From Bacillus sp. CHD6a (GTDB lineage Bacteria; Bacillota; Bacilli; Bacillales; Bacillaceae_I), in contig NZ_LBMD01000012.1 in assembly GCF_001293645.1 (NCBI RefSeq), positions 1 to 64,000 of the forward strand: DNA of 64,000 nucleotides. Direction: 5' to 3'. The translations under genes and the position numbers were made by a program. The notes below the pieces were generated by a model that ran no database searches, had not been told where the DNA came from, and was given only the letters and a program-made list of their open reading frames with translations. Below, piece after piece: positions 32,814 to 43,127 of the stretch. How positions within the stretch are numbered: the stretch's first letter is position 1; each line of letters begins with the position of its first letter.

Positions 32814-32838
32814 GCTCGGCAATCTCGCCGAGTTTTCT
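32814..32838 (+). terminator. Hairpin after rplI
   Basis: CTCGGC pairs with GCCGAG and is followed by TTTTCTTT. It is short, so attenuation rather than full termination before dnaB is likely. Confidence 0.6.
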
Positions 32839-32884
32839 TTATGAGAGGCTTTAAAAGGTTCGTTTTCTGGGAGGAGGAACAAGG

Positions 32885-34252
32885 GTGAGTGATATTTTTG
32901 AAGATAGAATACCACCGCAAAATATAGAAGCGGAACAGGCGGTCATCGGGGCCATTTTCTTAGAACCGTCTGCTCTGACATTGGCGTCTGAGCTTGTCAT
33001 GCCAGATGACTTTTACCGCGCTGCCCATCAAAAGATATATGACTGCATGCTGAATCTTTCCGACCGGGGCGAACCGGTCGATCTCGTCACAGTCACATCT
33101 GAGCTTGCAAACTTAAAGCTTTTAGAAGAAGTTGGAGGGGTATCTTACCTGAGTGATATAGCAGGTTCGGTGCCGACTGCAGCCAATATAGAGTATTACG
33201 CAAAGATTGTAGAAGAAAAGTCCATTCTTCGCCGTCTGATCCGTACCGCAACCAACATTGCCCAAGAAGGCTATAGCAGGGAAGATGAAGTAGCGGGCTT
33301 ATTGAACGAAGCGGAAAAACAAATACTTGAAGTTTCCCAACGAAAAAACTCCGGTGTGTTCCAAAACATCAAGGATGTACTCGTTAAAACTTACGATAAT
33401 ATAGAAACCCTTCACAATCGTAAAGGGGAAGTCACAGGAATTGAGACAGGCTTTACGGAATTGGATAGAATGACGGCAGGATTCCAGCGAAACGACTTAA
33501 TAATTATTGCTGCCCGTCCTTCCGTTGGTAAAACGGCATTCGCCTTGAACATTGCGCAAAACGTTGCTACAAAAGCTAGAGAAAATGTCGCGATTTTCAG
33601 TCTGGAAATGGGTGCTGAGCAGCTGGTCATGAGGATGCTTTGCGCAGAAGGAAATATCAATGCGCAGAATTTAAGGACAGGCCAGTTGACCGCTGAAGAT
33701 TGGAGCAAGCTGACAATGGCAATGGGAAGCCTATCTAATGCTGGTATCTACATTGATGATACGCCAGGTATCCGTGTCAGTGAGATACGTTCCAAATGCC
33801 GTCGTCTAAGACAAGAGAGCGGCCTTGGAATGATACTGATTGACTATCTGCAATTAATTCAAGGTAGCGGACGCGGCGGTGGAGAGAACCGTCAGCAGGA
33901 AGTTTCCGAGATTTCCCGTTCCCTAAAAGCATTAGCAAGGGAACTAGAGGTCCCTGTAATTGCCCTATCTCAGCTCTCGCGTGGCGTGGAGCAGCGTCAA
34001 GACAAGCGTCCAATGATGTCCGATATTCGTGAATCCGGAAGTATCGAGCAGGATGCCGATATCGTTGGTTTCCTATATCGTGATGACTATTATGACAAAG
34101 AAAGTGAAAACAAAAACATCATTGAGATCATCCTGGCGAAACAGCGTAATGGTCCTGTTGGGACGGTCTCCTTGGCTTTCGTAAAAGAATATAATAAATT
34201 TGTTAATTTGGAGCGGCGATTTGATGATGAATCCGTTCCTCCAGGGGCATAA
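32885..34252 (+). CDS. dnaB: Replicative DNA helicase (DnaB type; DnaC in B. subtilis)
   Basis: A 455-residue hexameric 5'-3' helicase of the replication fork. The N-terminal helical domain (PPQNIEAEQAVIGAIFLEP) is followed by a linker and a RecA-like C-terminal domain. Walker A reads RPSVGKTA, Walker B MILIDYLQLI, and the arginine-rich SQLSRGVEQRQDKRPMMSDIRESGSIEQDAD region is present in full. The start is GTG at 32885 with GGGAGGAG upstream. The order rplI-dnaB-purA matches B. subtilis. Confidence 0.97.
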   Translation: MSDIFEDRIPPQNIEAEQAVIGAIFLEPSALTLASELVMPDDFYRAAHQKIYDCMLNLSDRGEPVDLVTVTSELANLKLLEEVGGVSYLSDIAGSVPTAANIEYYAKIVEEKSILRRLIRTATNIAQEGYSREDEVAGLLNEAEKQILEVSQRKNSGVFQNIKDVLVKTYDNIETLHNRKGEVTGIETGFTELDRMTAGFQRNDLIIIAARPSVGKTAFALNIAQNVATKARENVAIFSLEMGAEQLVMRMLCAEGNINAQNLRTGQLTAEDWSKLTMAMGSLSNAGIYIDDTPGIRVSEIRSKCRRLRQESGLGMILIDYLQLIQGSGRGGGENRQQEVSEISRSLKALARELEVPVIALSQLSRGVEQRQDKRPMMSDIRESGSIEQDADIVGFLYRDDYYDKESENKNIIEIILAKQRNGPVGTVSLAFVKEYNKFVNLERRFDDESVPPGA

Positions 34253-34255
34253 TAA

Positions 34256-34287
34256 AAGGCATCTACGTCATGTAGGTGCCTTTTTAT
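34256..34287 (+). terminator. Terminator after dnaB
   Basis: AAAGGCATCTAC pairs with GTAGGTGCCTTT around GTCAT, followed by T. Confidence 0.85.
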
Positions 34288-34321
34288 ACTTTATAAACTG
34301 TTATTAGAAGTTTTACGTCTT

Positions 34322-34366
34322 AATTACGAACAAATATAATATTAAATTTCTGTAACGTTCGTGTTT
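34322..34366. promoter_or_regulatory. Pair of inverted PurBoxes before purA
   Basis: AATTACGAACAAA (34322-34334) and, inverted, AAACACGAACGTT (34354-34366) both carry the CGAAC core of the PurR operator. They lie just upstream of the purA promoter. In B. subtilis PurR binds such pairs and PRPP relieves repression. Confidence 0.75.
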
Positions 34367-34369
34367 AGG

Positions 34370-35741
<1,372 letters not shown>

Positions 35742-35754
35742 TTGATTTTTGTTT

Positions 35755-35781
35755 GAAGCCCTCCTTAGTGGGGGCTTTTTA
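35755..35781 (+). terminator. Terminator after purA
   Basis: AGCCCTCC pairs with GGGGGCT around TTAGT and a T-run follows. Confidence 0.8.
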
Positions 35782-36054
35782 TGTGGCATGATACTTGTTG
35801 AGCTGTTGATTTCTAGGATTGATAAGTTTATGATGGCACTTTTGCAGGAGAGTTTCATGTAAAAGTGTTATCATTGTTTGGGTGATGACTCTTACGACAA
35901 TAATATTTCCACCAACGTGTCTTCATGAACCAAATGAAGTCATTGTTAGTGAAGTCTCATGCTTTAAAGTGTCTTCATTACATATAATTAGTATTTTTTT
36001 ATTGGGAGACTTTTAGTAAGTTTTATAGAAGTTAATATTTTTTTAAAAAAGTTA
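35782..36054. other. Gene-free spacer between purA and the tRNA cluster
   Basis: I see no gene here. A few loosely repeated GTCTTCAT-like words occur (35918, 35971) without clear spacing. Confidence 0.5.
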
Positions 36055-36084
36055 TTGCAAGATTTATTAATAGTATGCTATTAT
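36055..36084 (+). promoter_or_regulatory. tRNA cluster promoter
   Basis: TTGCAA (36055-36060) and TATTAT (36079-36084) are 18 bp apart, in an AT-rich stretch 53 bp before tRNA-Lys. Confidence 0.6.
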
Positions 36085-36137
36085 TAAAAACGTCGTCAAA
36101 AGAGATTTAAAGTTACATCAGGCGAAATTAGTAAGAG

Positions 36138-36213
36138 GTGCCATTAGCTCAGTCGGTAGAGCATCTGACTTTTAATCAGAGGGTCGAAGGTTCGAGTCCT
36201 TCATGGCACACCA
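36138..36213 (+). tRNA. tRNA-Lys (TTT)
   Basis: A full cloverleaf: acceptor GTGCCAT/ATGGCAC, D arm TAGCTCAGTCGGTAGAGCA, anticodon loop CTTTTAA, T loop GGTTCGAGTCC and encoded CCA. 76 nt. Confidence 0.97.
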
Positions 36214-36232
36214 TTTTATTTCAAAAAAGTTA

Positions 36233-36307
36233 GGCCCATTGGTCAAGCGGTTAAGACACCGCCCTTTCACGGCGGTAACACGGGTTCGAATCCCGTATGG
36301 GTCACCA
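36233..36307 (+). tRNA. tRNA-Glu (TTC)
   Basis: Acceptor GGCCCAT/ATGGGTC, anticodon arm CCGCCCTTTCACGGCGG with anticodon TTC, T arm CGGGTTCGAATCCCG and encoded CCA. 75 nt. Confidence 0.97.
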
Positions 36308-36319
36308 TTTATACTTTTA

Positions 36320-36395
36320 GGTCCCGTGGTGTAGCGGTTAACATGCCTGCCTGTCACGCAGGAGATCGCCGGTTCGATCCCGGTCGGGACCGCCA
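36320..36395 (+). tRNA. tRNA-Asp (GTC)
   Basis: Acceptor GGTCCCG/CGGGACC, anticodon arm CCTGCCTGTCACGCAGG with anticodon GTC, T arm CCGGTTCGATCCCGG, discriminator G and encoded CCA. 76 nt. Confidence 0.97.
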
Positions 36396-36426
36396 TTTAC
36401 ATATTTATTTCTCTTTTAGAGTGTTA

Positions 36427-36452
36427 GGCTCGGTAGCTCAGTTGGTAGAGCA
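36427..36452 (+). pseudogene. 5' fragment of a tRNA-Phe gene
   Basis: These 26 bases are identical to the first 26 of the complete tRNA-Phe at 36558 (acceptor 5' strand and whole D arm). The copy then breaks off into unrelated sequence that contains a possible CGCAC/GTGCG hairpin. No anticodon or T arm follows. Confidence 0.85.
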
Positions 36453-36557
36453 CGATCGAGTAAGCTTCGAAGCATTGCTACAGCGCACAAATTTTGAACG
36501 TTAAAATTTGGGTGATGGTGCGAGTGCATATCATATTGTTACGACAACTATATATTC

Positions 36558-36630
36558 GGCTCGGTAGCTCAGTTGGTAGAGCAATGGACTGAAAATCCAT
36601 GTGTCGGCGGTTCGATTCCGTCCCGAGCCA
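36558..36630 (+). tRNA. tRNA-Phe (GAA), no encoded CCA
   Basis: Acceptor GGCTCGG/CCGAGCC, anticodon loop CTGAAAA, T arm GGCGGTTCGATTCCGTC. The gene ends at discriminator A and is followed by TCT, so CCA must be added after transcription, unlike the three upstream tRNAs. 73 nt. Confidence 0.95.
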
Positions 36631-36634
36631 TCTC

Positions 36635-36677
36635 AAAACAGCACGTTCATTTTGTTAATGAATGTGCTGTTTTTTTG
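36635..36677 (+). terminator. Terminator after the tRNA cluster
   Basis: AACAGCACGTTCATT pairs with AATGAATGTGCTGTT and seven T follow. Confidence 0.92.
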
Positions 36678-36716
36678 CAATAAAATATTGAGAAGTCCAA
36701 TTTATTTCAGAAGCGT

Positions 36717-37080
36717 TCTCTGTATGGACGAAACGGAAGTCGAGTGTCCGATTGAAGTGTTCTCTAAGCCCGAAACGTAAGCAAAAGCCCGTTAAGTGTC
36801 TAATAGAAGTGTTCTCTAAGCCCGAAACGTAAGCAAAAGCCCGTCAATTGTCCAATAGAAGCCCTCTCTAAGCCCGAAACGTAAGCAAAAGCCCGTTAAG
36901 TGTCCAATAGAAGCGTTCTCTAAGCCCAAAACGGAAGCAAATCCTCGTCAAGTGTCCAATAGAAGCCCTCTCTAAGCCCGAAACGGAAGCAAGTCCCCGT
37001 CAATTGTCTAATAGAAGCCCTCTCTATGCCCGAATCACTAGCAAACCCCCAGAATTGTCCAATAGAAGCCTCCTATAATC
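36717..37080. repeat. 52-bp tandem repeat array
   Basis: The word TCTCTAAGCCCGAAAC starts at 36761, 36813, 36865, 36917, 36969 and (as TCTCTATGCCCG) 37021, exactly 52 bp apart. Partial units lie at 36717 and 37071. Within a unit GTCCAATAGAAG, AAGCCCGAAACG and AAAGCCCGT are 10-22 bp apart. The array decays rightward to about 37160. Open frames inside it look spurious. Confidence 0.9.
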
Positions 37081-37209
37081 CAAAATCACTAAAATCCCTA
37101 ACAAACCTCTATCACCTATCTGATAGAAGCACCATTAAAGCCCGAAGTAACAAAAAAAGCCCATCAAAAGGCCAACAAACACTCTCCACCACCATAACCC
37201 GTAACACAT

Positions 37210-37236
37210 CCTGTTACCCCGCTGTAACATAACAGG
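37210..37236. other. Hairpin in the spacer before the M23 gene
   Basis: CCTGTTA pairs with TAACAGG around a 13-base loop, with no T-run. Its role is unclear. The rest of 37240-37518 shows only a candidate WalR box and no gene. Confidence 0.35.
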
Positions 37237-37345
37237 AGAAATTCTCCTCCACTTCCAGATCAAAAGACAAAACTATGTAGAATTACCCATATTTTATCCC
37301 TTAATAAGGAAAAACCCCTATAAATCGCCTAAATATGACAACAAT

Positions 37346-37362
37346 AATACAGTTATATTACA
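37346..37362 (-). promoter_or_regulatory. Candidate WalR box upstream of the M23 hydrolase
   Basis: On the minus strand TGTAAT-N5-TGTATT matches the WalR direct repeat TGTWAH-N5-TGTWAH with one mismatch. It lies about 155 bp before a cell-wall hydrolase gene that sits next to walR, a typical WalR target type. Orientation and one mismatch keep confidence low. Confidence 0.35.
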
Positions 37363-37518
37363 TCTTTTGTTCTAGTATTCTATTTGTTTATGAACCTATG
37401 GTATGGTAAAGTAGTCGGAAATTTTAAATGGGTATCAATAGTCCTAAGACGAGAAGTCTAGGTCACCTAAATAAAACTGTTTACAGAACGGGGAAGAAAT
37501 CAGGGGGAAAGAAAGACC

Positions 37519-39015
37519 ATGATGAACCGATTAAAGCGTATATATAGTACATACACCGAAAAACAAAATAGTAAACATAGATCTCAAAAAAATCGCCTTT
37601 CTACTTTTACAAAGAGAGTAATGGTTACCACTATTGCTGCTTCTACTATTACACTTGGCGCAGTGGCAGTTCATGCTAGTGAGAATTCACTGCTTGGAAC
37701 GGTTTATCATGTGTATTTAAATGGTGAGCGTGTTGGTGCAGTCGATGATAAGACACAGTTAGACAAGGCGCTAGAAGCTAAAGTGGAGTCTGTTCAGAAA
37801 GACCATAAGGACCTGGAGCTTTCAGTAGGAGAACAAGTATCAGTTATACCTGAGAAAGTATTTAGACCTTCTGCTCAGAACAAAGAGACGATCGATACAG
37901 TAGTAGAGCAAGTAGAAGTGAAAGCTAGCGCTTCTGCACTGTCCATTAACGGAGAAGAAGTGGTTCTTGTTAAAGACAAGGAAGAAGCGGAAAAGGTTGT
38001 TGAGTTGTTAAAGTTAGAGTTTGTTTCTGAAGAAGACTTGAAGGCTTTAGAAGAACAACAAGATAACCAAGTGTCCAAGCTTCCTGAGTTGAAAGAAAAT
38101 GAGTCTCGTGTATTAGACGTAACTATTTCTGAAAAAGTTTCATTCAGTGATAAAAGTGTTAATCCTAAACAAGTTGTATCTGTAGATGAAGCCGTGGAAC
38201 TAATTAAAAACGGCAAAAAGCAAGCTGAGAAGTATGAAGTACAGGCAGGAGATTCTTTAGGAGATATCGCGGAGAAACATGAGCTTTCTTCAGAAGAATT
38301 ACTGGAGATGAATTCTGATATTGCAATGGATACTTTACTGAAGGTCGGTAAGGTGCTAAATGTTTCAGCAAAAAAACCTTATTTGAATGTACAAGTAAAA
38401 GAAGAAGCTTCTAAAAACGAAGAAATCCCTTACGAGCAGGAAGTTGTGGAAGATAAAGAACTTCCTAAGGGAGAAACGAAAGTGAAGCAACAAGGTGAAA
38501 ACGGAGAGAAAAATGTCCGAACTATCACTACGAAAGAAAACGGTATGACCATCAAGACGGAAGTAACTCATGAAGAAACATTGAAAGAACCTGTGAAGCA
38601 TATCGTTGTAAAAGGTACGAAAGTGATCCCTTCTCGTGGCAGCGGATCCCTTGCATGGCCAGCAGTTGGCGGTTATATTTCCAGTAAAATGGGTCACCGT
38701 TGGGGGAAAATGCATAAAGGGATCGATATTGCTCGCCCAAGCGACCGTACCATTAAGGCAGCGGACAATGGAGTCATTGAATCAGCTGGCTGGGACGGCG
38801 GTTATGGAAATAAAGTAGTCATTAACCACCAAAATGGGATGAAAACAACTTATGCTCATCTGGATACGATCAGCGTTTCAGTTGGACAAACTGTTTCTCG
38901 TGGTGCAAAGATTGGTATTATGGGTACGACAGGACAATCTACAGGTGTTCATTTACACTTTGAAGTATACCAAGATGGCAAATTAAAAGATCCAATGCAG
39001 TATTTAAACAACTAA
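37519..39015 (+). CDS. Cell-wall hydrolase with LysM, G5 and M23 domains
   Basis: A 498-residue secreted or membrane-anchored protein. A basic N-terminus and one hydrophobic segment (about 34-53, ending AVHA) form the export signal. A LysM domain for peptidoglycan binding lies at about 239-283 (YEVQAGDSLGDIAEKH), a G5-like domain at about 298-370, and a LytM-type M23 endopeptidase domain at about 385-496. The zinc motifs HKGIDIA (H..D) and HLHFE are intact, so it should cut peptidoglycan cross-bridges. It lies directly upstream of walR, which controls such hydrolases in Bacillus. CAGGGGGA precedes the ATG. Confidence 0.9.
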   Translation: MMNRLKRIYSTYTEKQNSKHRSQKNRLSTFTKRVMVTTIAASTITLGAVAVHASENSLLGTVYHVYLNGERVGAVDDKTQLDKALEAKVESVQKDHKDLELSVGEQVSVIPEKVFRPSAQNKETIDTVVEQVEVKASASALSINGEEVVLVKDKEEAEKVVELLKLEFVSEEDLKALEEQQDNQVSKLPELKENESRVLDVTISEKVSFSDKSVNPKQVVSVDEAVELIKNGKKQAEKYEVQAGDSLGDIAEKHELSSEELLEMNSDIAMDTLLKVGKVLNVSAKKPYLNVQVKEEASKNEEIPYEQEVVEDKELPKGETKVKQQGENGEKNVRTITTKENGMTIKTEVTHEETLKEPVKHIVVKGTKVIPSRGSGSLAWPAVGGYISSKMGHRWGKMHKGIDIARPSDRTIKAADNGVIESAGWDGGYGNKVVINHQNGMKTTYAHLDTISVSVGQTVSRGAKIGIMGTTGQSTGVHLHFEVYQDGKLKDPMQYLNN

Positions 39016-39261
39016 ACACATACATGGAACCTCTAGCAACTTGATAAGTGAGCTAGAGGTTTTTATGTTTCGCATGTACTTTTTGGAGCTTTCTCATAAT
39101 AGATGCGCTACCTCGCTGTACATGGTAAAGTAAGAAGTAGAATGTTTTTTATCATCATTACGGTTAGTTGCCGACTTTTCACTGTAAAATGGCAACAATC
39201 TTTGGAAAAGAGCCATACTAACAGATAAGAATAGATAGATGCTGAGAAGGAGCGAAACCAT

Positions 39262-39963
39262 ATGGAAAAGAAAATACTTGTAGTAGACGACGAAAAACCA
39301 ATTGCAGATATATTGAAGTTCAATCTTCAAAAAGAAGGATATGAGGTGTATTGTGCCTATGATGGGGAAGAGGCGGTCAATAAGGTGGAGGAAGTGCGCC
39401 CTGATTTAATCCTTTTAGATATTATGCTGCCTCAGCGAGACGGAATGGAAGTTTGCAGGGAAGTACGTAAGAAATATGAAATGCCAATCATCATGCTGAC
39501 TGCAAAGGATTCGGAGATAGATAAGGTGCTTGGATTAGAACTAGGGGCGGATGATTATGTTACAAAGCCCTTTAGCACCCGTGAACTAATTGCGAGGGTA
39601 AAGGCCAATTTGCGACGTCACCAACAGAAAGCTGCGGATACAGAAGAACCATCGGAGATTGCAATTGGTTCCCTTGTGATCCACCCTGATGCTTACATGG
39701 TAACCAAAAGGGGAGATATGATTGAGCTGACTCACCGTGAGTTTGAATTGCTGCATTATCTAGCGAAGCATATCGGCCAGGTCATGACACGTGAACACCT
39801 TTTACAGACTGTTTGGGGCTATGACTATTTTGGAGATGTACGAACAGTGGACGTAACGGTTCGTCGCTTGCGTGAGAAAATTGAAGACAACCCTAGTCAC
39901 CCGACATGGATTGTAACAAGAAGAGGAGTTGGCTATTACCTGCGACAAACTGAGCAGGAATAA
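39262..39963 (+). CDS. walR: Cell-wall response regulator WalR
   Basis: A 233-residue OmpR-type regulator. The receiver domain (about 1-118) has DDEKP and the phosphorylated aspartate in LILLDIMLP (D53). The C-terminal winged helix (about 130-230) is [21 protein letters not shown]. It is essential in most Bacilli and adjusts autolysins to growth. GAAGGAGCG precedes the ATG. It is followed five bases on by walK. Confidence 0.98.
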   Translation: MEKKILVVDDEKPIADILKFNLQKEGYEVYCAYDGEEAVNKVEEVRPDLILLDIMLPQRDGMEVCREVRKKYEMPIIMLTAKDSEIDKVLGLELGADDYVTKPFSTRELIARVKANLRRHQQKAADTEEPSEIAIGSLVIHPDAYMVTKRGDMIELTHREFELLHYLAKHIGQVMTREHLLQTVWGYDYFGDVRTVDVTVRRLREKIEDNPSHPTWIVTRRGVGYYLRQTEQE

Positions 39964-39968
39964 TTTAC

Positions 39969-41804
39969 ATGAAAAAGGTAGGTTTTTTTCGTTCCATTCA
40001 TCTTAAATTTGTGTTGATTTACGTTTTGCTCATCCTTATTGCGATGCAGATTATCGGGGTGTATTTTGTAAGCAAGCTGGAGAGTCAGCTGACGAGTAAC
40101 TTTAATGAATCATTAGAAGAAAGAATTCATTTACTTGCTTATAGTATTGAGCAGGAGATTAAAAAACAGCGTGATGATACAACCCCAACCATTGAAGAGG
40201 ATATCCGCACGGTGTTGCAGGACGTCACAATGGAGGATATAGAAGAAATTCGCATCACGAATAACCAAAGCAAGGTCCTCGGAACCTCTGATCCCTACAA
40301 TCAGTCAAGTGTAGGAAAAAGGACGACGATATTGCTGGTTAAACGAGCATTAGTAGTAGGACAGATGTCGAATAAGACCGTTATTGATTCGGAAACTCAA
40401 AATCGTCTGAAACTTATTGCAGCGCCCGTCAAATCCAACAATCAAGACATTATTGGCGCCATATACTTGGAAGCATCTATGGAAAAGGTCTATGCCCAAA
40501 TGCGTCAGATCAACAGCATCTTTGCAACTGGGACAACCATAGCGCTTGCGGTCACAGCAGTTCTTGGTGTCTTGCTTGCCCAAACCATTACAAGGCCAAT
40601 GTCTGATATGAGGAAACAAGCACTTGAAATGGCAAGAGGTAACTTCTCAAGGAAAGTTAATATTTATGGTGATGATGAAATAGGTCAATTGGCTTTATCC
40701 TTTAATAACCTTACGAAAAAGCTTCAAGAAGCACAGGCGACTACGGAGGGGGAAAGAAGGAAATTAAGCTCAGTCTTGTCCCATATGACAGATGGAGTTC
40801 TTGCGACAGACAGGAAAGGCAGAATTATTTTGATTAATGAGCCAGCCCTTGGAATGTTAAACGTTTCACGTGAAACAGTACTAAACAAACCGATTGTAGA
40901 GGTACTTGGCATTGAAGAGACGCACTCGTTTGATCATCTCGTATCAGAACAAGAATCCCTCATCTTGGACTTTAGTACAGAAAAAGAGCGTTACATTTTG
41001 CGTGCTAGTAATTCCATCATTCAAAAGGAAACTGGCTTTATCAATGGTTTAATAACGGTTTTACACGATATTACGGAGCAAGAGAAAATAGATCTTGAAC
41101 GGAGAGAGTTTGTTGCTAATGTGTCGCATGAATTGAGGACGCCATTGACCACGATGAGAAGCTATTTAGAGGCGTTGGCAGACGGTGCGTGGCAGGATGA
41201 TGAGATTGCTCCAAGGTTTCTAGATGTTACTCAAACGGAAACGGAGCGGATGATCCGTTTGGTAAATGATTTGTTGCAACTGTCTAAAATGGATTCAAGA
41301 GACTATAACTTCTATAAAAACAGCGTCGATTTTGTGGAGTTTTTTAATAAAATTATTGATCGTTTTGAAATGTCTAAGTCTCAAAAAGTAGATTTCGTCA
41401 GAAGCATGCCAAACCAACCTATTTTGGTCTCCATTGACGCAGATAAAATAACGCAAGTATTAGATAATATCATTTCCAATGCGATGAAGTATTCGCCTGA
41501 AGGTGGTACTATTACGTTTACTGTAGATATTGAAGAGGCTGCTAATCAAATTTTGGTCAGTATCAGTGACCAAGGGGTAGGAATACCAAAATCGGATATT
41601 AATAAGATTTTTGAACGCTTTTACCGGGTCGATAAAGCAAGAACAAGGATGCTTGGGGGTACCGGTCTTGGCTTAGCGATAGCAAAAGAAATGATTCAAG
41701 CGCATGATGGAGACATCTGGGCCTCTAGTGTGGAAGGAAAAGGAACAACTATTTACTTTACCCTTCCAATTTCCGAGGAAGAGCAAGAAGGTGACTGGGA
41801 ATGA
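39969..41804 (+). CDS. walK: Cell-wall sensor histidine kinase WalK
   Basis: A 611-residue kinase with transmembrane segments at about 13-33 and 185-203 enclosing an extracytoplasmic PAS-like sensor. HAMP, a cytoplasmic PAS (about 265-370), HisKA with NVSHELRTPL (phosphorylated His386) and the HATPase domain follow; the last carries NAMKYS and GGTGLGLAIAK. It partners WalR and overlaps walH by four bases. A parS-like site lies inside the gene. Confidence 0.97.
   Translation: MKKVGFFRSIHLKFVLIYVLLILIAMQIIGVYFVSKLESQLTSNFNESLEERIHLLAYSIEQEIKKQRDDTTPTIEEDIRTVLQDVTMEDIEEIRITNNQSKVLGTSDPYNQSSVGKRTTILLVKRALVVGQMSNKTVIDSETQNRLKLIAAPVKSNNQDIIGAIYLEASMEKVYAQMRQINSIFATGTTIALAVTAVLGVLLAQTITRPMSDMRKQALEMARGNFSRKVNIYGDDEIGQLALSFNNLTKKLQEAQATTEGERRKLSSVLSHMTDGVLATDRKGRIILINEPALGMLNVSRETVLNKPIVEVLGIEETHSFDHLVSEQESLILDFSTEKERYILRASNSIIQKETGFINGLITVLHDITEQEKIDLERREFVANVSHELRTPLTTMRSYLEALADGAWQDDEIAPRFLDVTQTETERMIRLVNDLLQLSKMDSRDYNFYKNSVDFVEFFNKIIDRFEMSKSQKVDFVRSMPNQPILVSIDADKITQVLDNIISNAMKYSPEGGTITFTVDIEEAANQILVSISDQGVGIPKSDINKIFERFYRVDKARTRMLGGTGLGLAIAKEMIQAHDGDIWASSVEGKGTTIYFTLPISEEEQEGDWE
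40862..40877. promoter_or_regulatory. parS site inside walK
   Basis: CGTTTCACGTGAAACA matches parS at 15 of 16 positions with an intact palindrome, about 19 kb from the site in parB. Confidence 0.85.
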
Positions 41805-43126
41805 AATATGAAAATATTAAATCGCTTGTTTTAACCATTCTAGTACTGACAAGCTTGATTCTCACCTGGAATTTATGGACCTATCAACCCGACTTCGATT
41901 ATTTAGACAAACGGGATAGTACCATTAGTGAAGTGGAAATTAATGAAAAGCAGGAAATAGGACAGCTTTTACAACCTAGCAAACTGTTATACCATTTTGA
42001 TGGTGTTCATCATGGAACAGAGGAACTGGCAGATCTTAATTTATTTATGGAAGAATTGGGACGATGGAGCCTTTTCGATATACAAATAGCCACAAGTTAT
42101 TCGGAAGAAGATTTCTTTTCTTTCATGCATGGCAGTGAAAAAATGGAGGTTGTGTTTCCTACAACCATCCCTTTACAAACATTTAGATATATTACGGGCT
42201 TTAGTGATAATGAAATTCCCCCGAATATTTCTATAAACAGGATTCTCATCGATTTTTCGGGAAAAACATTAGGAAGTGAACCAATTATTTATTTGGTTCA
42301 GTATGATGACCAGAAAGTGTATCAAGCAAGAGTCCGTAATCTGTCTACCAGTGAGTTGTCTCGGACTTTTTACCAGACGGCAAAAATATTACCGACATTT
42401 ATTTATGAAGAAGTGGATGAAAATCGGTATGTGTTTTTTCCGGAACAATCACCAAAAGTACGAACAGGATACTACTACGCTAAACAATTAAACCCAGAAG
42501 ATTTCAAGAATGCCTTATTCAGCAATCCGAGCATCGTGACACGAGATCAAGTAACAGATGGAATAGTGTATCGTGATGATTCCAGCTTGATGAGTGTATC
42601 CCGTCCCAATAATAACCTGCATTACGTTAATCCAGGAAATACAGGGCTTGGGAATTCCATGGACTTTAATGTGATTGAACGGGGAATTGAATTTGTGAAC
42701 GAACACAGCGGGTGGACAGGACAACCTGAGCGCTTCAAACTTGATAATTGGACGAGCAGCACGAATGATCATAGCATTGTTTATAGAATGTTTATTGGGG
42801 ATTATCCAATCTATTATTTTGCTGAAAAAGGTGTTGCAGATATCTCACAGTCATGGAGAAATAATGAGATTTATGAATATGTTAGGCCTGTTTTTGAATT
42901 TCTTTCATGGAAATCCATTGCGACAAACATCCCCTCTGGAAAAGATGTAAAGCGGGAGCTCGACAACTTCAATGACACCAGAAATATCGAGGACATACGA
43001 GTCGGATATGAATTGAGAAGAGAATCCGATGTTTATATCATTGAGCCGATTTGGGTGTACAAGGAAAATAATGCATGGAACAAGTTAAACTTTACTGCTA
43101 GCGATGATTTGGAAGGGGGAATATAA
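41801..43126 (+). CDS. walH: WalK regulator WalH (YycH)
   Basis: A 441-residue protein with one N-terminal transmembrane helix (about 8-27) and a large extracytoplasmic part. It matches YycH in size, layout and position. In B. subtilis YycH and YycI bind WalK in the membrane and restrain it. Sequence conservation of this family is low, so the call rests largely on synteny. It overlaps walK by four bases. Confidence 0.92.
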   Translation: MKYENIKSLVLTILVLTSLILTWNLWTYQPDFDYLDKRDSTISEVEINEKQEIGQLLQPSKLLYHFDGVHHGTEELADLNLFMEELGRWSLFDIQIATSYSEEDFFSFMHGSEKMEVVFPTTIPLQTFRYITGFSDNEIPPNISINRILIDFSGKTLGSEPIIYLVQYDDQKVYQARVRNLSTSELSRTFYQTAKILPTFIYEEVDENRYVFFPEQSPKVRTGYYYAKQLNPEDFKNALFSNPSIVTRDQVTDGIVYRDDSSLMSVSRPNNNLHYVNPGNTGLGNSMDFNVIERGIEFVNEHSGWTGQPERFKLDNWTSSTNDHSIVYRMFIGDYPIYYFAEKGVADISQSWRNNEIYEYVRPVFEFLSWKSIATNIPSGKDVKRELDNFNDTRNIEDIRVGYELRRESDVYIIEPIWVYKENNAWNKLNFTASDDLEGGI

Positions 43127-43127
43127 A

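Noticed and set aside
35884-35980. A fourth phased word array (GTCTTCAT-like)
   Set aside because: The steps are irregular (21, 15, 17) and the words vary too much.
36717-37080. A CRISPR array
   Set aside because: The 52-bp units are repeated along their whole length with gradual decay. There are no unique spacers between constant repeats and no cas genes.
37240-37518. A c-di-AMP riboswitch before the cell-wall hydrolase
   Set aside because: Such switches often precede cell-wall hydrolases, but none of the conserved riboswitch blocks is present.
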